The translations under genes were made by a program, and so were the position numbers. From Haloarchaeobius iranensis (lineage in GTDB: Archaea > Halobacteriota > Halobacteria > Halobacteriales > Natrialbaceae), in NCBI RefSeq assembly GCF_900103505.1, contig NZ_FNIA01000025.1:1-43163 (forward strand): a stretch of DNA of 43,163 bases. Reading direction: 5' to 3'. The notes under the pieces are model-generated. The model made no database searches, had not been told where the DNA came from, and saw only the letters and a program-made list of their open reading frames with translations. Positions 24,358-32,634 of the stretch are shown here, piece by piece (positions within the stretch are counted from its first letter, which is position 1; each line of letters begins with the position of its first letter).

Positions 24358-24951
24358 ATGTCAGGTAGCGACCGGGAGCCGACGGACACGAAGACGGCCA
24401 TCATGGAGGCGACCTACCGGGCGCTCTGTGAGCACGGCTACGCCGACCTCACAATTCAGGATATCGCCGACGAGTTCGAGAAGTCCCGCTCGCTGCTGTT
24501 CTACCACTACGACACGAAGGAGGAACTGCTCGTCGATTTCCTCCGATTCCTGCTGGACTGGTTCGCGGACGACCTCTCGGCCAACGCCGACGCGTCGCCA
24601 CCCGAGCAGCTGCGCGGGCTGCTGGAGCGGACGGTCCCGGCGGAGCTCGACGACGAGGGCGAGGACTTCCAGGTGGCCTTCCTCGAACTCCGCTCGCAGG
24701 CGCCGTACATCGACGAGTTCCGCGAGCAGTTCACCCGGACCGACGAGTTCCTCTACGACACGATCGCGGCGTACATCGAGGCCGGCATCGAGGAGGGCGC
24801 GTTCCGAGAGGTCGACGTCGACGAGACGGCCGCGGTGCTGGTCGGGCTCATCTACGGGACGATCCTCATCCGCGTCTCCACGGACGACGAGGCGTTCGCC
24901 AGCGCCCTCCGTGAGGGTGTGCTGGACTACGTGAACCGACTCGAAGCCTGA
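24358..24951 (+). CDS. TetR/AcrR family transcriptional regulator
   Basis: 197 residues. The N-terminal helix-turn-helix is classic TetR: TKTAIMEATYRALCEHGYAD, then LTIQDIADEFEKSRSLLFYH (about 31-50), followed by YDTKEELLVDFLRFL. The ligand domain is all-helical, rich in Glu/Phe, with pattern TRTDEFLYDTIAAYIEAGIE. It most likely represses the divergent-looking but co-oriented zinc-ribbon and RND transporter promoters through the palindromes A-D, and is released by a hydrophobic compound or ion exported by the pump. No site of that type is found at its own promoter (a TATA-like atacttt at 24324-24330), so autoregulation is not indicated. Confidence 0.9.
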   Translation: MSGSDREPTDTKTAIMEATYRALCEHGYADLTIQDIADEFEKSRSLLFYHYDTKEELLVDFLRFLLDWFADDLSANADASPPEQLRGLLERTVPAELDDEGEDFQVAFLELRSQAPYIDEFREQFTRTDEFLYDTIAAYIEAGIEEGAFREVDVDETAAVLVGLIYGTILIRVSTDDEAFASALREGVLDYVNRLEA

Positions 24952-25036
24952 ACGAGTCGCGGACGGCGGCAGGAAACTGGGAGTCGGCGACGACTCCCGG
25001 TTGACACGTGGGGTGCGAGACGTGTCTGTCGACGCA

Positions 25037-25065
25037 GTGCTGGCAGGGTGGTGTGCGGCCAGCAC
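25037..25065. terminator. Hairpin after tetR, before operator B
   Basis: GTGCTGGC (25037-25044) and GCCAGCAC (25058-25065) form a perfect 8-bp stem with a 13-nt loop. It lies about 85 nt after the tetR stop and directly before site B. There is no T-run, so termination in the archaeal manner is uncertain; it could also be part of the regulatory region. Confidence 0.3.
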
Positions 25066-25067
25066 GG

Positions 25068-25085
25068 TAACTGACTGTTCAGTTA
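25068..25085. promoter_or_regulatory. Operator site B (TAACT-N8-AGTTA)
   Basis: TAACTGACTGTTCAGTTA has the same half-sites and 8-nt spacer as site A, and its 14-nt core is the exact reverse complement of that of A. It is the farthest of three sites upstream of the transporter gene. Centres of B, C and D are about 36 and 38 nt apart, close to a constant spacing, which suggests cooperative binding of several repressor dimers. Confidence 0.6.
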
Positions 25086-25103
25086 GTGTAGGCTTTTCGG
25101 TGT

Positions 25104-25121
25104 TGACTAACCGTTCAGTCA
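25104..25121. promoter_or_regulatory. Operator site C (TGACT-N8-AGTCA)
   Basis: TGACTAACCGTTCAGTCA keeps both outer half-sites TGACT/AGTCA with an 8-nt spacer; flanking bases extend the symmetry to TTGACT/AGTCAA. It lies just upstream of the TATA box (25131-25140), where binding could stop TFB recruitment. Confidence 0.6.
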
Positions 25122-25130
25122 ATCGCGATA

Positions 25131-25157
25131 GAGTTATATGTACTGACTAGTTAGTCA
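25131..25157 (+). promoter_or_regulatory. Transporter promoter: TATA box plus operator site D
   Basis: The TATA-like gagttatatg (25131-25140) is followed at once by TGACT-AGTT-AGTCA (25144-25157), a perfect palindrome with a 4-nt spacer in place of 8. The TATA centre is 27 nt before the ATG at 25164, which fits a leaderless transcript starting at the mini-ORF. Operator D would cover the space between TATA and start, the same layout as at site A. Confidence 0.65.
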
Positions 25158-25163
25158 GGGCTG

Positions 25164-25217
25164 ATGAACACCGTCAGTACTACCCTACAGACACCGCCCG
25201 ACGGAGGGTCGCGATGA
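25164..25217 (+). CDS. Possible 17-aa leader ORF before the RND transporter
   Basis: ATG 25164 opens 17 codons (MNTVSTTLQTPPDGGSR), and its TGA (25215-25217) overlaps the transporter ATG (25214) as ATGA. The promoter geometry puts the transcript start at or very near this ATG, so ribosomes on a leaderless mRNA would meet it first and reach the transporter by coupled re-initiation. Not conserved sequence as far as I know; the coupling is inferred. Confidence 0.4.
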   Translation: MNTVSTTLQTPPDGGSR

Positions 25218-28200
25218 GTCGCACCGACCGTCTCGTCGGGGCGATAACCGACAACACGCGCATCCTCATCGCGGTGATGCTCGTCCTCACCGTCGCCTTC
25301 GGGGCCGGTGTGATGAACCTCGACCAGTCGTCCTCGCTCGACCAGTTCCAGAGCGACACCGAGGAGTCACAGAAGCTCACGTACATCAACGACAACTTCT
25401 CCACCGGCAACCAGAACACGACCTCGGCACAGCTCATCGTCCGGGACGACGACGTCCTCGACAAGGAGACGATGGTCGACGTCCTCGAACTCCAGCAGGA
25501 GTTCAGGCGGAACGCGACGATAAACCAGACGCTCGTCGAGCAGAACGCCATCGTCGGCATCCCGAACATCGTCGCGACGGCCGCCATCCGGGCCGACATC
25601 GGGGCGGAGCTCCAGCGCACCAACGCCGAGTTCCAGCGGCTGAACCGGACCGTCAGCGAGGAGCGCGCCTCGCTCCGTGCGGACGGTGCCGAGTTGGAAC
25701 GGCGCGCCGCGACGCTCAACGCGACGACCGAGGAGCTCAGTGCCGCGCTCGACACGCTCCGTGCGAACCCGAACGCGTCAGTGCGTGAGACGTTCGCGTC
25801 CGTTCGCTCGGCGACCCCCGTCGAGTTCACCGACGAGGACTACGCGACGTTCGAGCGCGCGGTCGAACAGCTCCGGAGCGCGGAGAACAGAAGCGCCGCC
25901 GAGGCCGCCTACCGTCTCGGGACCCGGGGCGTCCTCGCCGACCAGTTCGAGACGCTTCAGTCCCAGCGCGAGACGCTCCAGCAACGGCAGGCCGACCTCC
26001 GCGAACAGGGCGAGCAGCTGCAGGAGCTCGGTGCCGAGCTCCGGTCGCTGAACGCCGACCTACAGAACGCGAGCGACCCGACGCTCGACCGGCAACTCGA
26101 GACGCTGCAGGCGATGAACGAGTCCGAGGTCGACGACACCATCGGGCTGGTCCTCGGCTCCGAGTCCGGCGGACAGGCGTTCGCGTTCATGCCGAACTAC
26201 TACCAGCCCGGCGACACCTCGGTGAACGCGACGATGCTCGTCGTGACACAGACGACGGCCACCGAGATGTCGGCCGGCGCTGCCTCCGACCGCCTCGTCG
26301 ACTCGCAGCTCGCGATGGAGACCGTCGCCGCGAACGCCGACGTAGCGGCCGACGACGTCATCGTCTTCGGCACCGGGAAGATCTCCGACGAGATCAACCG
26401 GTCGATGACCGACTCGCTGGCCATCGTCGGCCCGCTCGCGCTGCTGTTCGTGGTCATCGCGCTCGCCGTCGCCTACCGGGACGTCATCGACATCCTCCTC
26501 GGGCTGGCGGGCATCGGCGTCGTGCTGACGTGGACGTTCGGCGCGATGGGCTGGCTGGGCATCTCGTTCAACCAGATCATGATCGCGGTCCCGGTGTTGC
26601 TCATCGGGCTCTCCATCGACTACGCCATCCACATCTTCATGCGCCACCGCGAGGAGCGCCAGAACGAGAACACGCCCAGCAGCGTCGCCGGCGCGATGCG
26701 CGTCGCCCTCGCCGGCGTCGGCATCGCACTGGTCTGGGTGACGGCGACGACCGTCATCGGGTTCCTCTCGAACCTGACGAGCCCGGTCCCGCCGATACAG
26801 GACTTCGGTATCGCGAGCGCCGTCGGCATCAGCGCCGCGCTCGTCGTCTTCGGCCTGCTCGTCCCCGCGCTGAAGATCGAGGTCGACGGCCTGCTCGAGG
26901 ACCGCTTCGGCTGGGACCGCCGGAAGGAGGCCTTCGGGACCGGCGGCGGGCGGTTCAGTCAGGTCCTCGCGGTCGGCGAGACCGCCGCACGGAAGGCACC
27001 CTACGTCGTCATCGTCGCCGCCGTCCTGCTGAGCGCGGGTGGCGCGTACGGCGCGAGCCAGGTGGACACGACGTTCAACCAGGAGGACTTCCTCGCCGAG
27101 GACCCGCCGGACTGGACGAAGGACCTCCCCGAGCCGTTCAAGCCCGGCGAGTACGACGCCAAGGCGAACCTCGACTACGTCAACGAGAACTTCCTGCGGC
27201 AGGACTCGCAGGCACAACTCCTCGTCGAGGGCGACGTCGCCTCGGCCGCGACGCTCGAACAGCTCCAACGGGCCCAGCGGACCGCGGAGGAGAGCGACAG
27301 CGGCGTCGTGCAAGTGCTCTCCAACGGCGAGGCCGACATCCGCGGGCCGCTCTCGGTGATGGAGCAGGTCGCCGCGAACAACGAGACGTTCAACGCGACG
27401 CTGGCGGCCGCCGACACCGACGGCGACGGCGTCCCCGACCGGAACGTCGACGCGGTCTACGCCGAGCTGTTCGCCGTCGCGCCCGACCAGGCGGCCGGCG
27501 TCATCCACCGGACCGACGGCGGCGACTACGAGGCCGTCCGGATGGTCATCTCGGTCCAGGGCACCGCGTCGATGGGCGAGACCACCGACGAGATGCGCGC
27601 CCTCGCCGACGGCATCGAGGCCGACTCGGAGCTGACCGCGACGGCCACGGGACAGACGATACTGTTCGACATCGTCTCCGACCAGCTGCTCGATACGGTC
27701 ATCGAGAGCCTGCTCATCACGCTCGTCGCCGTGTTCGCGTTCCTGATGTTCACCTACCGCATCACCGAGGGAAGCGCCCTCCTCGGGGCGGTGACGCTGG
27801 TGCCGGTCGTGTTCAGCGTCACGTGGATCCTCGGGACGATGTGGCTGCTCGACATCCCGTTCAACATCATGACGGGGATGATCACCAGCCTGACCGTCGG
27901 GCTGGGGGTCGCCTACAGCATCCACGTCAGCGAGCGCTACAACCAGGAGCTCGAACGCGCCGATTCGATGTGGGACGCGATGGAGACGACCATCACCGGC
28001 ACCGGCGGCGCGCTGCTCGGCTCGGCCGCGACGACGGTCGGCGGGTTCGGCGTGCTCAGCTTCGCCATCCTGCCGCCGCTCCAGCAGTTCGGCATCATCA
28101 CCGGGCTGACGATCATCTACGCGTTCCTCGCGAGCGTGCTGGTACTGCCGAGCCTGCTCGTCGTCTGGACGCGCTACGTCGGGCCCGATGTCGGCGAGTC

Positions 28201-28255
28201 GGCCGCTGAGGCCGAGGCACCTGTCGGGACCGCCGCACCGGGAGCGGAGGACTGA
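25214..28255 (+). CDS. RND/MMPL superfamily transporter
   Basis: 1013 residues with duplicated architecture: membrane helix 1 at about 14-34, a large external domain at about 35-395, helices 2-6 at about 400-545, then helix 7 at about 598-615, a second external domain, and helices 8-12 at about 830-990. Motifs of MMPL/RND permeases are seen: LLIGLSIDYAIHIFMRHREE (Asp in helix 4) and TSLTVGLGVAYSIHVSERYN. The first external domain contains a long Gln/Glu/Leu-rich heptad stretch (about 130-310) that predicts a coiled-coil hairpin, unusual for small MMPL proteins. The second contains DTDGDGVPDRN, a Ca2+-loop-like motif. It likely exports hydrophobic compounds or lipids using H+ or Na+ flow. Confidence 0.9.
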   Translation: MSRTDRLVGAITDNTRILIAVMLVLTVAFGAGVMNLDQSSSLDQFQSDTEESQKLTYINDNFSTGNQNTTSAQLIVRDDDVLDKETMVDVLELQQEFRRNATINQTLVEQNAIVGIPNIVATAAIRADIGAELQRTNAEFQRLNRTVSEERASLRADGAELERRAATLNATTEELSAALDTLRANPNASVRETFASVRSATPVEFTDEDYATFERAVEQLRSAENRSAAEAAYRLGTRGVLADQFETLQSQRETLQQRQADLREQGEQLQELGAELRSLNADLQNASDPTLDRQLETLQAMNESEVDDTIGLVLGSESGGQAFAFMPNYYQPGDTSVNATMLVVTQTTATEMSAGAASDRLVDSQLAMETVAANADVAADDVIVFGTGKISDEINRSMTDSLAIVGPLALLFVVIALAVAYRDVIDILLGLAGIGVVLTWTFGAMGWLGISFNQIMIAVPVLLIGLSIDYAIHIFMRHREERQNENTPSSVAGAMRVALAGVGIALVWVTATTVIGFLSNLTSPVPPIQDFGIASAVGISAALVVFGLLVPALKIEVDGLLEDRFGWDRRKEAFGTGGGRFSQVLAVGETAARKAPYVVIVAAVLLSAGGAYGASQVDTTFNQEDFLAEDPPDWTKDLPEPFKPGEYDAKANLDYVNENFLRQDSQAQLLVEGDVASAATLEQLQRAQRTAEESDSGVVQVLSNGEADIRGPLSVMEQVAANNETFNATLAAADTDGDGVPDRNVDAVYAELFAVAPDQAAGVIHRTDGGDYEAVRMVISVQGTASMGETTDEMRALADGIEADSELTATATGQTILFDIVSDQLLDTVIESLLITLVAVFAFLMFTYRITEGSALLGAVTLVPVVFSVTWILGTMWLLDIPFNIMTGMITSLTVGLGVAYSIHVSERYNQELERADSMWDAMETTITGTGGALLGSAATTVGGFGVLSFAILPPLQQFGIITGLTIIYAFLASVLVLPSLLVVWTRYVGPDVGESAAEAEAPVGTAAPGAED

Positions 28256-28259
28256 GCCG

Positions 28260-29033
28260 ATGGGGTCCGAGTCCGCGGCGGTCGACGCGCTCGAACGACT
28301 CGGCCTGACCAGCTACGAGGCTCGCGTCTTCGTCGCCCTGCAGAAGCTGGGCTCGGGCACCGCCCGCGAGATCGCCCAGGTCTCCGAGGTCCCTCGGTCG
28401 CAGGTGTACACCACCGCCGAGTCGCTGGAGGAGCGTGGGCTCATCGAGGAGCAACGGGCGACACCCATCGAGTTTCGGACCGTCGGACCCGGCGAGGCCC
28501 GGGAGAAACTGGCAGAGCGGCGGCGCGACGACGAGCGTCGTGCGTTCGAGTACCTCGCCGCGGTCGAGCACTCCCTCCAGGACCAGTCGGACGCGTCGGC
28601 GGATATCTGGACGCTTCGGGGACGGGACAGCGTGACCCGTCGCGTCACCCACCTGCTCGACGAGGCCGACGACCGCGTCGTCTTCGGCACTGCGTCCGTC
28701 GAGCTCTTCCCCACGGCGGTTCGGGACGCTCTCGCCGGGGTCGCCACGGACGGCGTCCGGGTCGTCGTCGTGAGTCGCGACCCGGACGTACTGGCCCTGG
28801 CGGAGTCGCTTCCGAACGTCGACTGCTGGCCCCTCGACGGCTCCTACGTCGACGACGTCGAGGGCGGACGCCTGCTCGCCGTCGATGGGGAGACCATCCT
28901 GCTCAGCGTCCTCGGGGCCGGCATCGAGCAGTTCGACGAGGAACACGCCCTCTGGAGCAGTGGGACGCAGTTCGCGACGGTCCTGCTGCAACTGCTCGAC
29001 GGCTGGTTCGACCGTGAGCTGGCCGTCGCGTAG
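28260..29033 (+). CDS. TrmB-like transcriptional regulator
   Basis: 257 residues. The start LERLGLTSYEARVFVALQKL (about 11-30), followed by EIAQVSEVPRSQVYTTAESL, is the TrmB-family winged helix. The C-terminal part (about 115-250) contains WTLRGRDSVTRRVTHLLDEA and VVFGTASVELFPTAVRDALA, resembling the phospholipase-D-like ligand domain of TrmB relatives. It starts 4 nt after the transporter stop and is surely in the same operon. A second regulator encoded with the pump suggests feedback on the pump or on related lipid genes. Target and ligand are unknown. Confidence 0.85.
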   Translation: MGSESAAVDALERLGLTSYEARVFVALQKLGSGTAREIAQVSEVPRSQVYTTAESLEERGLIEEQRATPIEFRTVGPGEAREKLAERRRDDERRAFEYLAAVEHSLQDQSDASADIWTLRGRDSVTRRVTHLLDEADDRVVFGTASVELFPTAVRDALAGVATDGVRVVVVSRDPDVLALAESLPNVDCWPLDGSYVDDVEGGRLLAVDGETILLSVLGAGIEQFDEEHALWSSGTQFATVLLQLLDGWFDRELAVA

Positions 29034-29198
29034 GCCGGACCGGGAACGGGCCTCAGTTCCGAGCAGACAGCGAGCAGACTGTTGCTGTCCGCTGTCGAAT
29101 CCGTCCGCACTCGCGAAGCGGCGGCGATGGCCAGTCCGCGACGGGCAGCCGGTCCGGGGCGACACCACCGGAACATACAGCACGCCACGCCACCCCCG

Positions 29199-29483
29199 AT
29201 GCGTATGGCGAAAACTGTCGACGACCTCCGGGACGAGATCCGGGAGGCAGTCGGGCGATACGAGCGAGTCGAATCGACGGCGTTCACCAAGGAGGCCCTC
29301 GCCGCCATCTGCGAGGCCGTGGACTACGACATCGGCGCGGGGTCGCTCCCGTCCAAGTCGCGGATGCGAGCGGGAATCCTCTGGAAGGTCGGCGAGCTCC
29401 CGGAGGACGACCCGGAACGGGCGAGCAGCGCGTTCAGGAAGGCGGAGCTGGCGGCCATCGCGACGGCACTCCGGCGCGAGTGA
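29199..29483 (+). CDS. Small conserved-looking acidic protein
   Basis: 94 residues from ATG 29199 (or 29205, two codons on). An AT-rich gaacatacagc box at about 29171-29181 lies 20-30 nt upstream, fitting a leaderless start. The protein is mostly helical and soluble: KTVDDLRDEIREAVGRYERV, then FTKEALAAICEAVDYDI, then SKSRMRAGILWKVG and an Ala/Glu-rich end. It has no cysteines or membrane segments. Composition and codon use fit a real gene. I recognise no named family, but the pattern resembles small haloarchaeal proteins often left as hypothetical. Confidence 0.65.
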   Translation: MRMAKTVDDLRDEIREAVGRYERVESTAFTKEALAAICEAVDYDIGAGSLPSKSRMRAGILWKVGELPEDDPERASSAFRKAELAAIATALRRE

Positions 29484-29485
29484 CG

Positions 29486-30987
29486 GGGTCTCAGGCGCGG
29501 GTCGCAACGGGCGCTGTGGCCGCCAGCGCGGCTGGACATCCTCGTCCCAGCGCTCGGTGAGGGAGTACGCGACGGCGACGGGTTTCTCGCCGACGACCGC
29601 GCGTCGACGAGGTCGTGCTCCTCGAGCTCGTCGCGGGTCGCCGTCGGCGTCAGCGTCGGCGGCCAGCCGGTCGATGCTCGGGAACGTCGCCGGACGCGAA
29701 GAGGTCGCCGACGGCCGCCCGGTCGGGCGCGGCCCGAACGGAGACGCCGTCGTCCCGTCGCTCGACCCAGACGACGCGGTCGGCGACGCGCCAGCCGTCG
29801 TCGACCGACCGTCCCCGCGCGGCGAAGCCGTCGCGGACGGCCGCGGCGACGCGCGCCGCAGCGGTCGGGCTCCGCCAGACGGTCCGCCACTCGTAGCCGA
29901 ACCGGTCCAGGTCGTCGACGTAGCCGTAGGCTGCCAGCCGGTCGCCGAGCCAGTCGCGCAGGAGCGTCGTCCGGAAGGCGTACCGGAAGGTGGTCGCCGC
30001 GGTCACGTCCGGGTCGACCTGCGCGGCCTCGTCGTCCAACGAGACCTGGCCCAGCGCGTACAGCAGTGTGTAGAGCCCCTCGACGCCGAGGCGGTCACGC
30101 CCGATGGGGAGCCAGTCCGCCCCCGTGGCGGCGAGTGCGGGCTCGACCGGGGTGGAGCCACCCTTGCGGAACCGGGTCGGGTAGGTGATCGCGGCCGTCG
30201 TCGCTGGCGGCGAGCGGTGGGCACGCCAGAGCGCGTCCCAGCCCGCCTCGCGCACCAGTTCGTGGGCGAACACCCGCCCGTTCACGTAGCGTGGCCTGTC
30301 GCCGGCGACGACGAACAGCGGCGCGTCCGGGTGGAGCCGTCCCCCGGGACCGAGCCGGTAGTCGTCGTACCGGCCGTCCCGGCAGGCCGCCCGGTACAGC
30401 CCGGCGACGTAGTCGGCGGTCCCCTCGACGACCGTCTCGCACGCCGCGGCCGCGTCGCGCGTGGCGTCGGCCGGGTCGATGGTCCCCACCAGCCCGTCCT
30501 GGAGCGCGTGAGTCAGCTCGTGTGCGACGAGGGGGTCGTGAGGGTACCAGTCCCCGTCCGGAAGCACGACGTCGTACCGGTCGGCGATGCGCGACAGGTC
30601 GAGCTCCTCGGGGTCGAGGAAGGAGACGGTACGCGTCGAGCCGTCGTACCGCGCGAGCCGTGCGGGGACCGACGACGGCCACGTCACCCCGTCGATAGCC
30701 TGTGCGGCCGCGACGGCGCTGGCGAACCGGCCCGTCGCATCCGATGCCCCCGCCACGTCACCGGCTCCCGGGTCGACGAACCGGACGTGGACGGGCGCGT
30801 CGAGCCGCCGCCCGACGAGGTCGCCGATTCGGCGTTCGACCCGCCGGCAGCGCGCCCGCGTGTCCGCGTCGACCCCGTCACCGAAGCGGAGCACCGAACC
30901 GCGACCGTCGTCGAGCGCGTACCCGACGACTCCCGCACCGGCGGTCGCGCCGAGCACTCCCAGCAGCCGTCGTCGCGTCACCTCCAT
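29486..30987 (-). pseudogene. Secreted gluzincin-like metalloprotease with frameshifted 3' end
   Basis: The main frame (30987 down to a TGA at 29650) encodes 445 residues. TRRRLLGVLGATAGAGVVGY is a Tat-like signal or anchor. HELTHALQD (His156, Glu157, His160) plus ETVVEGTADY (Glu188) form the zinc site of a gluzincin. After GDVPEH the frame enters a short Arg-rich end, while the next frame gives SIDRLAADADADGD, and further on a convincing tail VVGEKPVAVAYSLTERWDED reaching about 29500. A third frame between them reads TRDELEEHDLVDAR. Thus one to three small indels disrupt the last about 60 codons. The catalytic domain is intact, so activity may survive; a sequencing error is also possible. 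Confidence 0.6.
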
Positions 30988-31159
30988 CGTCGGCCGGTTC
31001 CGGCCGTATAATCAAAAACGTGACCCTATCGGCGTGCCCGGAGCGGGAGCGCCGGCGCTCGACCTCTCTGTCTCGACCACCTCGGCTGGAAAGGAGAGGC
31101 TAACCGGGCGATAATTTCATTTCTCGTGGAGAGAATACTTCTCGGACGTATAAGAAATG

Positions 31160-31169
31160 AATATATATG
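31160..31169 (+). promoter_or_regulatory. TATA-like box upstream of the PQQ-lipoprotein gene
   Basis: aatatatatg lies 25-34 nt before ATG 31194. A second AT-rich motif, cgtataaga (31147-31155), is slightly upstream. Positions suit a leaderless transcript beginning at the short ORF rather than at the lipoprotein gene itself. Confidence 0.5.
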
Positions 31170-31193
31170 CGAAGTCCCGAAAACCCGACGAGC

Positions 31194-31316
31194 ATGACTG
31201 GAGATCGCGTCGACCGGATGCGGACCCGGACGGTCCCCCTCGGTCCCGATCGGGCGACGAGGTGGTGCGGGCCGACCGGGGTCGCAGCGGCCGGACGCAC
31301 GAGAGAGCGACGATGA
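31194..31316 (+). CDS. Possible 40-aa leader ORF before the PQQ lipoprotein
   Basis: ATG 31194 opens 40 codons (MTGDRVDRMRTRTVPLGPDR...) ending in TGA 31314-31316, which overlaps the lipoprotein ATG (31313) by 4 nt. The product is Arg-rich, unlike normal acidic haloarchaeal proteins, so it may not be a stable protein. The TATA distance favours translation starting here. A mere by-product of GC-rich DNA cannot be excluded. Confidence 0.3.
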   Translation: MTGDRVDRMRTRTVPLGPDRATRWCGPTGVAAAGRTRERR

Positions 31317-32503
31317 CCGGTGTCTCCCGTCGCGCGGTCCTCGGCGCGGCCGTCCTGGGTGGCATCGCCACCACGGCCGGCTGTACGGGCCTCGGCTCGT
31401 CCGACGACGCCCCCCGCGAGGACCGTGCCGACGAGCGAGTCGACGGCCGATGGGGATGCCACCACCGGACGGCCGAGAACACGCGACGGACGGAGACGGG
31501 CGGGCCGACAGCCGAGCCGACCGTCGTCTGGGAGCGGTCGGTCGGCACCCGACCGTTCGTCGACCCGGTCGTCACGGACAGCCTCGCGTTCGAGTACGCC
31601 CCCGCGGACTCGGTGACCCACACGGTCGAGGTGGCGACCGGGGAGCGGACGACCGCGCCGACGGTCGACGGCCGCGGCGAGTTCGTCCTCGCGGTCGACG
31701 ACGACGTCCACTGCCTGACCCGGTCCGGCGGGGAGGGGAGCGTGGTCGTCGGGCGGGCCGCCGGGGACGGGACCGAGCAGTGGACCGCGTCGCTCCCGGG
31801 CGCACCGTCGATGCGGGCGTCGCTCGTCGACGGGGTGCTCTACGTCTCCGGGTTCGATCGGCAGTGGATACGCGCCATCGACGCCGGCGACGGCACCGAG
31901 CACTGGACGTACGAGACGGTCGGCCGCGTCGGCTCGCTGGCGGTCGAGGGGGAGCTAGCCACGTTCGCGACGGGGTCGTACCTGTTCGCGCTGGACGCCG
32001 TCGAGGGCAGCCGGAGCTGGCACCGGGAGTTCGACGCGTCGTTCACGACCGACGCGATGGCCGTCGGGTCTGCCGTGGTCGCCGGCACCGACGACGGCCG
32101 CGTCGTCGCGATGCGGCGGTCCGGCGAGCCGGCCTGGACGGTCGACGCCGACACTGGGGCGGTGACCGCGCTGGCGGCCGCCAACGGGAGGGTCTTCGTC
32201 GGCGGCGAGGACGGGATCACCGCGCTGGCGGTCGGGACGGGCGACCCGCTCGCCGAGACCGATACGGCCGCGTCGGTCGACGGCCTCTCCGTCGGCGGTG
32301 ATCGCCTGTACGCGGCGACGCCCGACCCGGCGCTGACCGCGCTCGACCGGTCGTCGCTCGACGCCCTGTGGTCACGCGGTCTCGACAGAGACCCCGTCGG
32401 TGGGCCGGCCGTGCTGGACGACACACTGCTGCTCCGGCTCGGCGACGTCGGGACGGCCAGCGGCGACACCGACCAGTCGCTTGTCCGTTTCGGGGACCGC
32501 TAA
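31313..32503 (+). CDS. PQQ-like beta-propeller lipoprotein
   Basis: 396 residues from ATG 31313, which puts the Tat-like signal VSRRAVLGAAVLGG and lipobox TAGC at the N-terminus. An in-frame ATG 52 codons upstream adds a charged, non-secretory stretch and is not used. The mature protein has at least six repeated blade units with the pattern G-x-V-x-A-x-D-x2-T-G-x3-W (for example IRAIDAGDGTEHWTYETVGR and VFVGGEDGITALAVGTGDPL), typical of PQQ_2/YfgL-like propellers. Such lipoproteins act as scaffolds or sensors at the outer face; no catalytic residues are seen. The Cys-rich gene follows 131 bp downstream in the same direction. Confidence 0.82.
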   Translation: MTGVSRRAVLGAAVLGGIATTAGCTGLGSSDDAPREDRADERVDGRWGCHHRTAENTRRTETGGPTAEPTVVWERSVGTRPFVDPVVTDSLAFEYAPADSVTHTVEVATGERTTAPTVDGRGEFVLAVDDDVHCLTRSGGEGSVVVGRAAGDGTEQWTASLPGAPSMRASLVDGVLYVSGFDRQWIRAIDAGDGTEHWTYETVGRVGSLAVEGELATFATGSYLFALDAVEGSRSWHREFDASFTTDAMAVGSAVVAGTDDGRVVAMRRSGEPAWTVDADTGAVTALAAANGRVFVGGEDGITALAVGTGDPLAETDTAASVDGLSVGGDRLYAATPDPALTALDRSSLDALWSRGLDRDPVGGPAVLDDTLLLRLGDVGTASGDTDQSLVRFGDR

Positions 32504-32634
32504 CCTGAGTGCGGACTGGGTTTTAAATTCCAATATCATATCTCGGAAGGCCGTATTCGTCCAGATGTGGGACCCAATCATCAAATATAATTAAATAAAA
32601 ACTTTTAACTACTTGCGGTTTAGATTTTATATTG
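32504..32634 (+). promoter_or_regulatory. AT-rich promoter region of the Cys-rich gene
   Basis: This 131-bp stretch is far more AT-rich than its neighbours (ttttaaattccaatatcat near 32520; aatataattaaataaaaac at about 32584-32602). The latter TATA-like tract lies 33-51 nt before the ATG at 32635. The contrast with flanking DNA suggests a strong separate promoter, or acquired DNA. Confidence 0.5.

Noticed and set aside
24297-24368. 23-codon ORF overlapping the zinc-ribbon gene stop and the tetR start
   Set aside because: ATGA at the upstream gene only; it runs into tetR in another frame and has a basic, unstructured sequence, so most likely chance.
26060-27925. 621-codon minus-strand frame opposite the RND transporter
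   Set aside because: Antisense shadow; no motif, no start signal, composition dominated by Asp/Val/Arg.
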